Shown: in pieces, positions 46,617-57,946 of the stretch
How positions within the stretch are numbered: the first letter of the stretch is position 1
Layout: each line of letters begins with the position of its first letter
Assembly (NCBI GenBank): GCA_944739405.2
Contig: OX123182.2
Span: 69,443,183 to 69,507,182, forward strand
DNA length: 64,000 nt
DNA from: Euclidia mi
Lineage: Eukaryota > Arthropoda > Insecta > Lepidoptera > Erebidae
Reading direction: 5' to 3'
Notes under the pieces: generated by a model
Told to the model about the DNA's origin: nothing
Seen by the model: the letters and a program-made list of their open reading frames with translations, nothing else
Database searches by the model: none
Program-made: the position numbers and the translations under genes

Positions 46617-46858
46617 ATACACACTGTCCGTGTGGTGACGGATTAAGAATACGAAATGTCACCACCCCATATCTTCCCATGGGTGTCGTAAGAGCCGACA
46701 GAGGGAGCGTATTATGCAGAGAACAGCACTGTAAAAGAAGGAAAACTTGATATAAGCCCTATACCAACCCGTTAGGCCAGCGTGGTATAGTAGGCCAAGT
46801 CCTCCTTTCAAAGGCCTAGTCCAGCAGTAGACTGTTAAAGGCTGATGATGATACACAC
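46617..46858 (+). mobile_element. Short retroposon T1 with 8-bp target-site duplication
   Basis: The element 46,625-46,850 is flanked by ATACACAC (46,617-46,624 and 46,851-46,858). It has the same order of blocks as the copies at 13,993 and 21,579 and ends GGCTGATGATG. Confidence 0.85.
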
Positions 46859-46970
46859 ATAACTTCGAAAAGTCAGAGGTGTGTGCCCGGGGTACCTGGG
46901 GATCGAACCCGAGACCATCGTCTCGGCAGTCCGTTACGTACACCACTGGGCTATCGCCACTAGCTATCTA
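46859..46970 (-). mobile_element. SINE head (SINE-B group)
   Basis: Minus strand: GCGATAGCCCAGTGGTGTAC and CTCGGGTTCGATCCCCAGG (box B), then a body start CTGACTTTTCGAAGTTATGT. The 3' part is cut by the T1 copy. Confidence 0.7.
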
Positions 46971-47560
46971 AGAGTTTTCTCCTTAATTATTTTCAGTGTG
47001 TGTTGTTATTATGCATCATTTGCTTCACAAAACACAGGGAGTCAACAAACATCAAATCAAACACAAATTATTATTAAAATGGCAATGATTTTCTATTTAT
47101 ATTAGGTAATAACGTTTGTTTCGCCTCATGGCAAGGGCCCCGGTAGAAATATAAGTAATATGAATTGTAGCGGTTTCTATTATTACACACAAACTATATA
47201 TTTTGTAAAGTCTAGGTCTTCATAAAACCTTACAAAAGACGTTGGAGTTAATCCCTAATATTGCAATCCCAACACGTCTGCACACAAATTGCTACCATCA
47301 AAAACTATCAGCAAAAAATAAATATAAATTACAAGAGTTAATTGAATCAGGCGGTGCTTGGCGGAACTCCATTGTAATATCTAAATAATATAATTGTAAT
47401 ATGTTTTATCCTCCTTCCTTCCATTAGGTTAAATTACAAGAATTCATTATCAAAATTCTAACGTTCTCTAAATTACTATAAATAAAACTACAAAGAATCC
47501 TTACAAACTCGTTTGAAGGTTGACAAGTAGAAATTAAAAGTCGTATGCAGTAAGAAGATT
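46971..47560. other. No gene seen
   Basis: AT-rich filler without supportable features. Confidence 0.35.
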
Positions 47561-47665
47561 GTCCGTGTGGTGACGGATTAAGAATACGGAATGTCACCAC
47601 CCCATATCATCCCATGGGTGTCGTAAGAGCCGACAGAGGGAGCATAACATGCAGAGAGCAGCAAA
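47561..47665 (+). mobile_element. T1 retroposon, 3'-truncated
   Basis: Starts GTCCGTGTGGTGACGGATTA, as other T1 copies do, and stops after GAGCATAACATGCAGAGAGC. Loss of the 3' end means a later deletion rather than incomplete reverse transcription. Confidence 0.75.
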
Positions 47666-50600
47666 TGTTTGTGAATATTTTTGCTCGGCCTGTAACCTGC
47701 AACTATGCTACTTTCTTTGTTCTGTTTACTGTAACTAAATCACTTTCAGGGGGTTCCGTGTACTGAACATAAGTTATAAACAAAGATACTACAATATATA
47801 CAAAATAAGTTGGGACTTCCAAAGCTTGACGACGGCCTAAATCCTGGTGATTGACATTATATTGGCATAATCCTTGTATATCTAGAATACGACACAATAA
47901 CGAAACGAGGATCAATCGCCTGACGCCTACTTCAACACTAATTGGTAGCAAACATTCAACATTGAACTATCTCAACAACATCTCGATCGTCGAGAGCTAT
48001 TATATTTAGCTTGAAACTAATCTCACAGCTCTATCATAAAATATAACGTAAGCTATCGACAAGAAACCATTACCTGCAATGGTGAATTTTTGATATATAT
48101 TCTACTATCATCCAATAAATTTTAAAGAGAATATGCGTATTCACCATTTAGTGTGATTTAAAGGCCCATAATTCAAACAGGACACATAATCGATGTTTGG
48201 AAGCTACATGGAAACTACATTTTACCCGTTTCTTACGGCCAACAATTAAGTTCAATTCTTTGTAAGATTAGATACGGCACTTAGGAACAACTTTAAGTAA
48301 AATGTGCTTATTTTACCTATAGGTATCTCATAAATTATGTTATTTTGGCAAACTATTTATCACATTTCAAATTGAACAAAAACAAATATTATTGTTTTTC
48401 TAGAAACTTCTGTTTGCCAGTATCATGCAACACGGAAAATATTCACTTTTTACACGTGTTACGAGTTATATAAAATTAGCTAGAGCCTATCCGCGTTAAC
48501 ATTCCACCGCAAAAATGTTGGTGAACTTATATTTTTTCTAACAACAAAGTAAAGTAACTTCCATCTTCTCGAAATATTTATCGTTCAAATATGGTACATA
48601 TAGTAGCGAGCAACATTATGACATCATAATAAAGGCATTGTATTCGCTTCCCTTGACTTCTGATTAAAAATACTGCTATCGGTAATAAATAAGCCGTGCC
48701 AATATTTTGTTGCCAGTGGGTGCGCGAGCGGTGGCAGCGACGCGACGACAGTAGCGCACGTACAGAGTGATAATGTGTTGTGTGTTCTGACAATCTGCGC
48801 GACAGTTCGCTAGTTATGGCGCTGTTAAGGTAAATTATCACACCTGAGTCACATCGGCGTCCACATTTTCTTGCGCCATAAAGAAATAGTTTCAAAGAAT
48901 TGACGCCCAATATACCCAATTACCCGCACATTCATTCTCTGGGACATACGTGAGTAGGTGAACCTGTATAAACATTCTAAGCCGCTGTCATTATTCACAT
49001 TTCCCTATGACGCACTCTTCTCCAAGTTCGCAACGCCGTGTGAGGGGGATTAAGTGCCGCCCGTCTACAGCTGCGTCCTGTCGGATAAACATAATTTACT
49101 AACGACATCTTCCAACACTAACTTAATAATGTTACAAATTACGTGTACCTACATAATGCTATCGCGGTAGATTTAGTTGACGTAAAAAACCTATCTCGGA
49201 AGGCTCACGGGAAAGGGATTGTTTCCGTCGATTATTGTATGATTCAGGCACCTCTAAAAGAACGAGGTAAGCATTAGCCCTCTCCGTCCGGCAGAGATTT
49301 ATATCCGTACAATAAACTAATCCGCTGACGATGGGATTGCGAAGGACACCTGCTGCTCATCAAATAGAAACTGTTCTCGAAGTATTTTTTGCGACTTGAA
49401 CTAAGCTCGATACACACACGTCTGAGTAGAAACGAAGTGTTCATTTTATTGCGCGACTACAAGTTTGTATCGCGTGAAGAAGCACGTACAGTGGGTTTAG
49501 AACCAGGTGTGGAAACTAGTGGCGATATAAAAACACACGACACTACCTACAATACACCTACAGCAGCTACGGTGCAGTAAGAAATGTTTGTCGCTTATTT
49601 GCCCTTCATTTAATGGACTAAAATGAAAGCTTTGACCCGAGTGTGACATATAAGCACCGAGTATTATTGTTATGTTCTGTGAATAACTGAATAGTACTAC
49701 GTATTACGGTCTGATCTTTGTTAATGCAAACAAATATTCTTTTCCATTTCATTTTTAGTAGTATCCTTTATGTTTGTTGATATATCCTTATAAAATCTAA
49801 TTCTAAATATAGCGTTTCAGTACGATAAAAGGTTTTGTTCGGCCTTAATATATTACGAGCTAACTTGATTGAGTAAAACAAACCAAAAGAACAAACTTGT
49901 GCTTGTACCTGGCAGAAGCGGAACAAGGCTGGAACATGTAAAACAACTGTCATTAATATTAACAGGTGCAGTAATAGTTTTCTCGCCTTCAGAAAACGAA
50001 TGCTTTAGTGACAGTTTCACTCACTAAAGTTTCACACTTTAAATTGCACTTAAATTTAATTGCCTTTTAACTAGATTTGTAAAAGGTTCTCTCTGCAGGC
50101 AAACTGGGCGAATCTTCACAAGGTTTTCTTTGTAAAAGTGGGATTGTACGATTTTTATTAAGTGTTGTTTGCTTTGGTAGGATTCTGATGGTCGGTAGAG
50201 TTCGCTGACTGAGATTAGGCAGGAAACATGGAAATTGCCGAATCAAACACCAGTAGCTACTTTGGTACTTGCTACAGTTATCATATAAATTATTAGGTAA
50301 AGCCTTGTCGCACGTTGCAGTCAGCAGTAAATGTCCTCAAAGAGCAAACTTATAGCACTGATTTGAATTGAGAATTGAACTGAGCTCTAAAGCGAACCTT
50401 TAATTATAGAATCATAATATTATTTCTATGTGCCATGTATTTAACATTTAATATACAAATTGCTTAAAGTCACGCTTTATACATTTATTTGTCACTTCTG
50501 ATATCGTAATGGACTAGAGTGAAAAGAATATTTAACAAGGACAAATGTTTTGGTAGACTTGTACATTAACTAAATAAATATTTAATAATGTGATTATTGG

Positions 50601-51458
50601 TCATTCATATGTAGTTTGTTTGAAAATTGAGTGGTGGGCGTAGCTAATGACACGTTAGTAATCCATTGAGCCCTTGTGGGAAGAAATGCCGGTGAAATTA
50701 ATAAATTGGAGTATTTCCGCTCGCAGTTTAAGGGTTCAAGGCCTCGATTTTGGTGGTCACACGGCAGTATGTCAATAGTTATTGAAGTTATGGCTTTAAA
50801 CTATTTTTTATATGTTTCTTTATGTAATACGGCAACCAAAAAAAACAGTTTTATTGATATCGACCAACAATAAATAGCCGATATCTAAATCCAAAGACTG
50901 AAAACGGGGACAATATTGCTGTTCTCCGCATGTCACACTCATTGTGTAATTCAAACAATCGTGTATAATTTTCTATTCCCTTTACGAATTGCTATGTATT
51001 ATACCTTAAAATATTTGTCCCGGGTAGTAGTTTTCGAAATAAATATGGACTTACATAAATTTTATAATATTTAAGAAATTTCATACAAAATGTATCGGTC
51101 ACACGATTTTGGCAATCGTGTGAACGCGTGATTCAACCCTCAATAATTCGACTATTGAATAACTTTCGGCATCTTATTTGTATTCACGCGCATCACCAGT
51201 CAGCAAGCGACGGCCGAGGGAACCACACATGATTCTCGATGGCACATACGCGACAGCAGGGGTACGTAATTATTTCGTCAATATTTTTTTTACCTACGTA
51301 GGTAAGATTCGTGGCTACTAAGTTTTAATGATTCATAGGATTCTCAACAGTTCTTATTTATTGTAATAATAGTCTGAATAGGTAAGATTGCCATAAGTGT
51401 TCTTGAATTACGATAATGTTTTACTGTAAATAGTTATTTAGGAATTACAAAAATTTCA
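47666..51458. other. Long stretch without recognised repeats; possible host 5' exons
   Basis: This is the least repeat-dense part of the window. A GC-rich segment at 48,716-48,829 contains ATGGCGCTGTTAAG followed by a donor-like GTAAAT. A protein-like open frame (about 49,130-49,265) ends in CGAG then GTAAGC. A further donor-like GGGGTACGTAA follows ATGATTCTCGATGGCACA at 51,230-51,265. No partner exons or family matches were found, so none is called as a gene. Confidence 0.25.
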
Positions 51459-51526
51459 TCAGATTTGTGGCATCAGATTCGTGTTCCCAGTACCATGAAT
51501 CTGACTCATTGAACCACGAATCTGAT
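51459..51526. repeat. Cluster of TCAGATTCGTGG motifs, both orientations
   Basis: Four near-copies occur in 68 bases: forward at 51,459 and 51,473, reverse at 51,493 and 51,514. More copies lie at 54,481-54,663. Function unknown. Confidence 0.7.
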
Positions 51527-51839
51527 TAGCAGCTTTTTAATACCGTGTAATTTCATTTTAAACGTTATTTTACGGTTTAAAACTACTTAAAGCCATTTAA
51601 TAAGCATTTTTGCGATATTTTTTTTTAACTTACCGCCGTAAATGAAAACGATATTGGAGGAGGTGGATTGTATTATTTGATTTCTTGTTGTCTTGCTGAC
51701 CTTTTAGTTAATACTTTGTTTAGATGGAACATATAGACGACGCAGGCTGTTTTTATATCTATAACTCATTATGCATTGTGTAACATTTATTATACTTATC
51801 AATAAAACTATCTTTATTACAGATCAATCTACATCTAGT

Positions 51840-53535
51840 CAAACATACTGCAACGTAGCCAAGAGGAGAAACTAGATCTTTCTTTGGCCATCCATCCAAC
51901 TAAATTCAAAATTAAACATCTGGTACCTAGATGATGAAACCCTAGGCGGTGACGTAGAGTCTGTGTACCAAGATCTAGCACTTCTGAAATCAAATTTTTT
52001 ATCCATAGGCTTAGAACTGAATACAAACAAATGCGAAATTTTTATTAATGACAATTTAGATAAATCCTTTATTCTTTCAAAATTTCAATATTTGGCTCCC
52101 AATATCACTCAAGTTGAAAAAAGTCCTCTTCGCCTCCTGGGGTCCCCAATTTTAGACGACGGTTTTGATTCCTTTATACAGCAAAAAATTCAATATGTTA
52201 GTGAAATTTCTGACAGGCTACTCAAAATTAATATACCTACATTCGGCTTTCACTATTATTCGATATTGTCTTTTTGTCCGTAAATTTACGCACGCATTAC
52301 GGTATTCACTTTTTTGGAAAATCCAACTCCACTCATTCAAATTGACAAAATTATACAGAATACCCTGAGTAAAATTTTGAATGTGACCCGGAACGACCCG
52401 GTGTGGCTACAGGCGTCCTTACCTGTGCGCTTGGGCGGCCTCGGCGTTCGCAAAATTACTGACGTAAGCCTGCCAGCGTTCTTGTCATCGGTCCACAGCA
52501 CTGCAGAATTGACTAGGAAAATGTTAGCTCCCTCACTGGTTGATTCTGAGGTGCCGTTTAAGACCGATGCCTTGAACGCTTGGAGAAATGCTTGTCCAGG
52601 AACTGAGTTACCCCGAAACTAATCCTCCCAGAGGCAATGGGATGGGCCACTTTGCAGCATGGTACGAGAAAACCTTCTCAATACATCGTCCAAAACTGCA
52701 GAGCGTGCTCGCATGCTGGCTGTGGGAGAATGAGAATCGGGCCTCTGGCTCCAGGCACTGTAGGTACCTCCAATATAGGTACCGTGTTAGACGATACGAC
52801 CTTTCGCTTCGCTACTTGCCTCCGTTTAGGTGCGTCATGTGTCTCTCCGCATCGTTGTCACTGTGGAGAGGCTGTCGATAGCCTTGGTCACCATGGCCTG
52901 TCATGCAGCAGGAGCGCGGGTCGTATTTCACGACACTCCAACCTCAATGACATACTGCGCCGTGCTCTTGCCACAGCTGGCGTTCCAGCCCAACTTGAAC
53001 CTCAAGGCTTGGCACGCGACGATGGCAAAAGACCAGACGGGATGTCGTTACTGCCGTGGAAGCTGGTTAGGCCTTTGGTATGAGACGAAACATGTATCGA
53101 TACCCTTGCGCCATCTCATCTTCCCAGCACAGCAGGTTATCCGGGCGTTGCTGCTGCTACAGCGGAGACCCTCAAACGGCGCAAATATGTAAATCTAATA
53201 GGAGATTATGTATTTGAGCCGTTTGGGGTCGAAACATTGGGGCCATGAGGTCCAAGTGCGCGATCACTTTTTAGAGATCTCGCAAAGAGACTCATAGACG
53301 CCTCGCGTGACCAGAGGGCTGGCACGTATTTGGCTCAAAAAATAAGTATAGCCATACAACGAGGCAATGCTGCCAGTCTTCTGGGCAGGCTTCCAATTGA
53401 CTGCGATGAGTTTAATGACGCCTTCTAAATTTAAATTTTTATTTTTTTTATTTTTCACTTGTAACTATATATTAATTAGTTCTTTTTAATTATTTTAAGA
53501 CTGAATCTAATTAAATTTAAATAATTATTGGATAA
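51840..53535 (+). pseudogene. Non-LTR retrotransposon reverse transcriptase and C-terminus (copy 2)
   Basis: The longer relative of 17,739. It starts within the palm: IWYLDDETLGGDVESV (catalytic Y-x-DD at about 51,925), then LLKSNFLSIGLELNTNKCEI, a break, LPVRLGGLGVRK and LPAFLSSVHSTAELTRK, a break, the Cys-His knuckle CHC-x8-H-x4-C, and the conserved RPDGMSLLPWK end. Frames change near 52,280, 52,620, 52,770 and 53,065, and the shared frameshift near 53,280 is present. Stop at 53,426-53,428, then a 3' UTR. Upstream reverse transcriptase motifs and any endonuclease are absent, so the clade is left open. Confidence 0.78.
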
Positions 53536-53551
53536 TATGATCTTTGATTAA

Positions 53552-53756
53552 TCTTAATATATAAAATCCTTGCGTTACTGACTGACTGACAGACACGCTA
53601 CAGGCGAAACTATTGGGCGCAGGAAGCTGAAATTTGGCATGTATGTTCCTTGGGGACCGTAGGGGTGCACTAAGAAGGGATTTCCCGAAATTCCCACGGG
53701 ATCGGCCAAAACAGGTAAATTTAAAAAATGCAGGCGTAGCTGCTGGCGTCCTCTAG
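53552..53756 (+). mobile_element. Short non-autonomous Helitron-like element (copy 4)
   Basis: Starts TCTTAATATATAAAATCC after an A and ends CTAG before a T; 205 bp, close to the copy at 9,426. It sits about 15 bases after the LINE 3' UTR. Confidence 0.78.
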
Positions 53757-54480
53757 TGTTTAAATAATCATTAATCAAATACTTAATAAAATGTTTTTGT
53801 TAGTGAAATGCAAAAAATACTGTGATTTAGTAAGCTGTGCTAGATATTAATCAAAAGTTTCAATCCTTCTTTATGCCAGCGTGATTGTAATTAATAAGAC
53901 TTTTACTTTTAATGTTACGATAATCATAAATACTGATTTATAAAATAGCTAGTTACTTTTATCAGACAATTATAAAGTAACACTGTGATGTGTGAGCTTA
54001 TGCAAGATTGTAATTTTACTGTACATGTTACATTTGTATTGTAACTTGGGAACATCATAAGTCAGTATGATTGTAATTATTGAACAGTATACTTATTTGT
54101 GTTAGTTATTGAATTAAAGTGAAGTCATGTTAATAATTGAAATAAATATTACTTTTTGATTGTATTTGAAATATTTCATTAATGTTCAAACAACCTTACT
54201 ATCTTAAATGTTATATCAGTGTGCCTATTGACATTGCAAATCTGAAAACATTAATATCTCATTGGATGATGACTATAATATAGACCTTCATCCTTTATGT
54301 TCGCTTAGATACGATTAGACCAATAGCTATGCAAGCAGTAACGTGTAAACTATTCTAAAGTGTGTATTTCATAGGCATATCACATAATAAAAATCTAAAC
54401 TTAGATGCTTGCTTGATCTTACAGCTTATGAGTCTGTTAAACGAGCTTAAGCTGTTGATTTTAACATCAAATTTTATCAT
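53757..54480. other. AT-rich, no gene seen
   Basis: No supportable feature. Confidence 0.4.
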
Positions 54481-54663
54481 GTCAGATTCGTGGTTTGCTA
54501 CGTCAGATTCGTGGCACCAAAATTTTTAGAAGTGAATATTTTCTTTATTTGTCGATCGATTTTGGTGTAATTAAACCATGTGGTTTGTATTGTTTTGAAG
54601 TTTGATAAACAGAAGCCAATTTTGTAAAAATATGAAATAAAAAAAATGCCACGAATTTGATGC
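54481..54663. repeat. Further GTCAGATTCGTGG motifs
   Basis: Two identical forward copies of GTCAGATTCGTGG at 54,481 and 54,502 and a reverse variant at 54,648. See 51,459-51,526. Confidence 0.7.
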
Positions 54664-54895
54664 AAAGAATCTTGCGCGAAGAATGACCCTTAAGCGAACT
54701 TCGAGAGTGCTCTGAATATTAATACACGGGTCAGGGCACAATTAATTTATACAAACCGGAATTTTCTATTTCAAAATTCCGTCCGCGTTCGATTCCGAAA
54801 TCACGATCATACGATGTTTTTGATTCATCACTACAGCTCACTAGCGATTCCAATTTTGATGAGCTTACACTATAAAATACTTTTCGGACTGTGAC

Positions 54896-55639
54896 TTATT
54901 CAAAATACATTTCGTGGTATTCTATGATATTGTTGTGGCATATTAAGTTGCCATGCAAAATGTCGCAAGGAATTTTCCATGAGGTACAATCAAATATGCA
55001 TACTTTATATTCAAAAAGTCGTACCATTTGAATAGGCACCCAAATACGTACATTCATTTCGTAGACTGTTACTATTTCACCCTCCGAAAATTGTTTGCTA
55101 AAGTAACCTCCAAACTGTTTTGTCACACGCGAAGCGATAGATACTACATTCTAGCAAAATTTTAATGTTGTTTTCGTATATATAACTGTTTCTTTTAATA
55201 GACAAAAATAATAATTATTTAGCGTAAATGGGGTACAATAATTGGTGAATTCTATTTGCCCTAACCAGAATTAATTTATATTATGAGGTGGAACAAGCTA
55301 CCGCCGCGGCTTGCGTATGGTGGCAAAAGTAATATCTATTTTACTTTACTTAGATAGCAACTACGTGTTTGTTGTTTACATCGTGTTTGCAAAAAGACTG
55401 TTACGACTTCATTTTGTTGCTGTCTGAGTCTTTTTTCTGTTACGAACGCAACAATTCTTACCGTTCACCTTTATCTTGTATTTCGTCTGAGCTTGTGGGG
55501 CCTTTGAGGAAAACATCAATTTGTACCCGCCATAATAGATGTTGTGATCCAATACTGTGATCATAAAAAGATCTTCAAAATTGAATGCTACAAATACAAC
55601 GAAATAAGTATAGAGGAACCTTGCCCTGTTGCCAACCAT
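54896..55639 (-). CDS. Candidate two-exon host gene, small putative secreted protein of unknown family
   Basis: Exon 1 (55,639-55,462) starts with ATG and encodes a basic N-end followed by the hydrophobic FLYTYFVVFVAFNF, a likely signal peptide. It then reads LDHNIYYGGYKLMFSSK and ends in codon phase 1 at a strong donor, CG/GTAAGAA. A 318-nt intron (55,461-55,144) ends GTAG. Exon 2 (55,143-54,896) enters in the matching phase and stays open for 82 residues: GGYFSKQFSEGEIVTVYEM, RIWVPIQM, then four cysteines (VCIFDC, IPC, LICH), ending MYFE with a TAA. The total is 141 residues, about 120 after signal cleavage. A poly(A)-like AATAAA (minus) lies near 54,545. I do not recognise the family. The start is chosen for the signal-like sequence; an acceptor-like TTTGTAG at about 55,588 would instead make exon 1 internal. 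Confidence 0.42.
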
Positions 55640-56949
55640 TAGCTAATAAAATAAAATCTTCAAGACATAATTTAAAGTTTACCTCATTGAATTAACGTTA
55701 CCTAGTGGTAAAACCACGCTAGATAAAATATTAATTCACCCGCGAAATTTCACTTTCTAAAAGAAATCTATAAAAAGAAGCAGAAGTCCTAGTGTAGCGC
55801 TTCTTCAAGTATCTATAGGCAAACCTCTCTCTACACTGTACCCTCTCTCTTTCTCTGTTGGTCCATATGGGAAGGTGAGAGTAATTTATTTCATTTAGTA
55901 ATGTTAGGCAGGTTTACACACAAATGATTGTGTCACTACAATCTTATAAATTGTATCAAAATGTGTCTAATTTGCTAATTACAAGCCCTCACATCTAAAA
56001 AAGTAGAGACGGAGAAAAGCAGTTTGTCTGAGGAGATTTAGCATAGATTTCTTCTGCTAAATTCTATAATTGTCAACAATCCAGTGATTCCTGGTAAACA
56101 TCAAAGGTATCTAGGCGCTGCGGTTAATCATTGACCTCTACACGAAAACCGTAGCCTGCTTGACGAATATTCGATAATTTTATAGAAAATAAAATATAGT
56201 AAACTTTGAGTGACTTCAAAATATATCTCACGATTTCATGTTGCGTAAAACTAACAAATACTTCAATTAAAGCCTTATATCTATAGTATAATTAAAGACA
56301 TATGACTAACTTGACAGATGGCGCTACTGCCACGGTAAAGATCTGCTCCGCGTAAAAATATCTCAAAAAATCTTAAATGCAAGTTATTGCCTATTTTGAA
56401 TCAAGAATACTGTTCCCATTACTTCGACTCACTGCAAAAATCGTTTGTGATATGATGATACCTAAATTTACAAAAGTTATTAACTCCAACAACCAGTGGA
56501 AGATATCTACGAATATAGTGATTATATGTACGAGAAAAACATCTAACAGGGAACCAGCATAGCTAAAGTTAAGACCTACAAAAAATCAGGACTTAATTTC
56601 AACAGCAAGTGAGTAAATTTTTAAATATTGCATCAACACCAACCGTTGAATAAAATTTTACTCACCTACATAACATTATCAAGTACAAAACAAAAGTTGA
56701 CCTTTGGACTCTCCGAATGACAAACAAAACTTGAAGTACGTGCCATCATGCACATCTGCATCAACTAATCAACTTTTTCGACGTGCAAATAACGGACACA
56801 TTTGGCTGAATTGGCTAAGCAACTGATTGCGATAAGAAGGTCTCGGGAGCGAATCCTCATGAATTTTTCAAGTCTTTTTGTGAATTTTATTATTGCTTGT
56901 ATAATTCTAGCTAGCAATTTAAAAGGAAAATTAACTACAAAAGATCTAC
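55640..56949. other. Upstream region of the candidate gene, no gene called
   Basis: On the minus strand an acceptor-like TTTCTTTTAG and donors lie at 55,670-55,760, but all three frames of the implied exon have stops. A pyrimidine/purine-rich CTCTCTCTTTCTCTG tract lies near 55,845. A decayed SINE head (GAAGGTCTCGGGAGCGAATC) is at about 56,838. Confidence 0.3.
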
Positions 56950-57018
56950 AAAAACTTTAAAAAATATTTGTTCTAAAATTATTAAGAACACAAGCTGTTA
57001 CCATGCACATTGTTAGAT

Positions 57019-57897
57019 ATGGATTCACCAAATAACGTAACGTATCGAGGCAAATTGCAGAGAGTTGGCTCGTTTGATAATTTATCTGTTGATGGTAACG
57101 AATCAGTTTTATTTGACACCACAATGTTGAGCATACCGCATGAGAGCTTGCATGATAATAGTCATCATAATAACGAAATTCAATCGCTTACCAATGAACT
57201 TATGAGTGCACATCACGAAATAGAGAATCTAAACATTGAAAACCTCCGCCTTAAAATAGGTTTGCAAAATGCCTTACATTTGATTGAAACCTATAAGAAA
57301 ATTTGTATGACACCAGAACGAAGTAATAAAACTCCCAAATCCTTAAGTAAGAATAATGTGTGTTATTCAAAAAAATCTACTACAAGTGCGGCCCCAAACG
57401 AAACTTTGACACAGGAACAGAATATAACGAAGTCTTCAGAATTACAAGTGAAGGAAAAGAGTAGCATTGAAAATAGGAAGGCCTCTCCTAAAACACCTCC
57501 TAATACGTCTATCAAAAAACATGATCCAGTACCAATCTTATCCATAAAGGATAAAACTTCATCAGAAGTCAGAAAGATCGTAGTATTGGCTGACCAACAA
57601 GGTCATGGTATACGTCGCACTCTTCAAAAGCTAGTTGGCGAAAAATATGTGGTGAAATGTTATTGGAAAGCAGGTGCGAAATTGCAAGAAGTTTTAGCGA
57701 CAATCAATGAGAGTGAAATAGCAACACTAGACAAAAATGACTGTATTATCATACTAGGTGGTATTAATGATAAAATGCCTAATAGCTTATTATTTTCTTT
57801 ACAATATTTTTTGCATAACGCTTGTAATACTAATGTGACAATTTCCGAAATACAATATAACACACAAATTCTTAAACGAGCGAAAGTTAAATTATGA
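57019..57897 (+). CDS. LINE ORF1 protein with coiled coil and SGNH hydrolase-like domain
   Basis: About 292 residues, open throughout; the first ATG is at 57,019 (MDSPNN). Residues about 50-90 form a heptad-like helix (SLTNELMSAHHEIENLNIEN). A Lys/Ser/Thr-rich linker follows. The C-terminal third (KIVVLADQQGHGI, YWKAGAKLQEVL, NDCIIILGGINDK) resembles the SGNH/GDSL-esterase fold found in ORF1 of some Jockey and CR1 LINEs: block I is ADQQGHG instead of GDS, and the GGIND block matches the G-x-N-D block of that fold. ORF1 normally trimerises and binds LINE RNA. The catalytic Ser appears to be lost, so hydrolase activity is doubtful. Confidence 0.7.
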   Translation: MDSPNNVTYRGKLQRVGSFDNLSVDGNESVLFDTTMLSIPHESLHDNSHHNNEIQSLTNELMSAHHEIENLNIENLRLKIGLQNALHLIETYKKICMTPERSNKTPKSLSKNNVCYSKKSTTSAAPNETLTQEQNITKSSELQVKEKSSIENRKASPKTPPNTSIKKHDPVPILSIKDKTSSEVRKIVVLADQQGHGIRRTLQKLVGEKYVVKCYWKAGAKLQEVLATINESEIATLDKNDCIIILGGINDKMPNSLLFSLQYFLHNACNTNVTISEIQYNTQILKRAKVKL

Positions 57898-57946
57898 AAT
57901 AAAATTTGTATGTTCTAACTACACTAATCACTGTACATATATTGAC

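Noticed and set aside
55700..55760. Additional 55-nt upstream exon for the two-exon gene
   Set aside because: Splice signals look fair, but all three frames contain stops.
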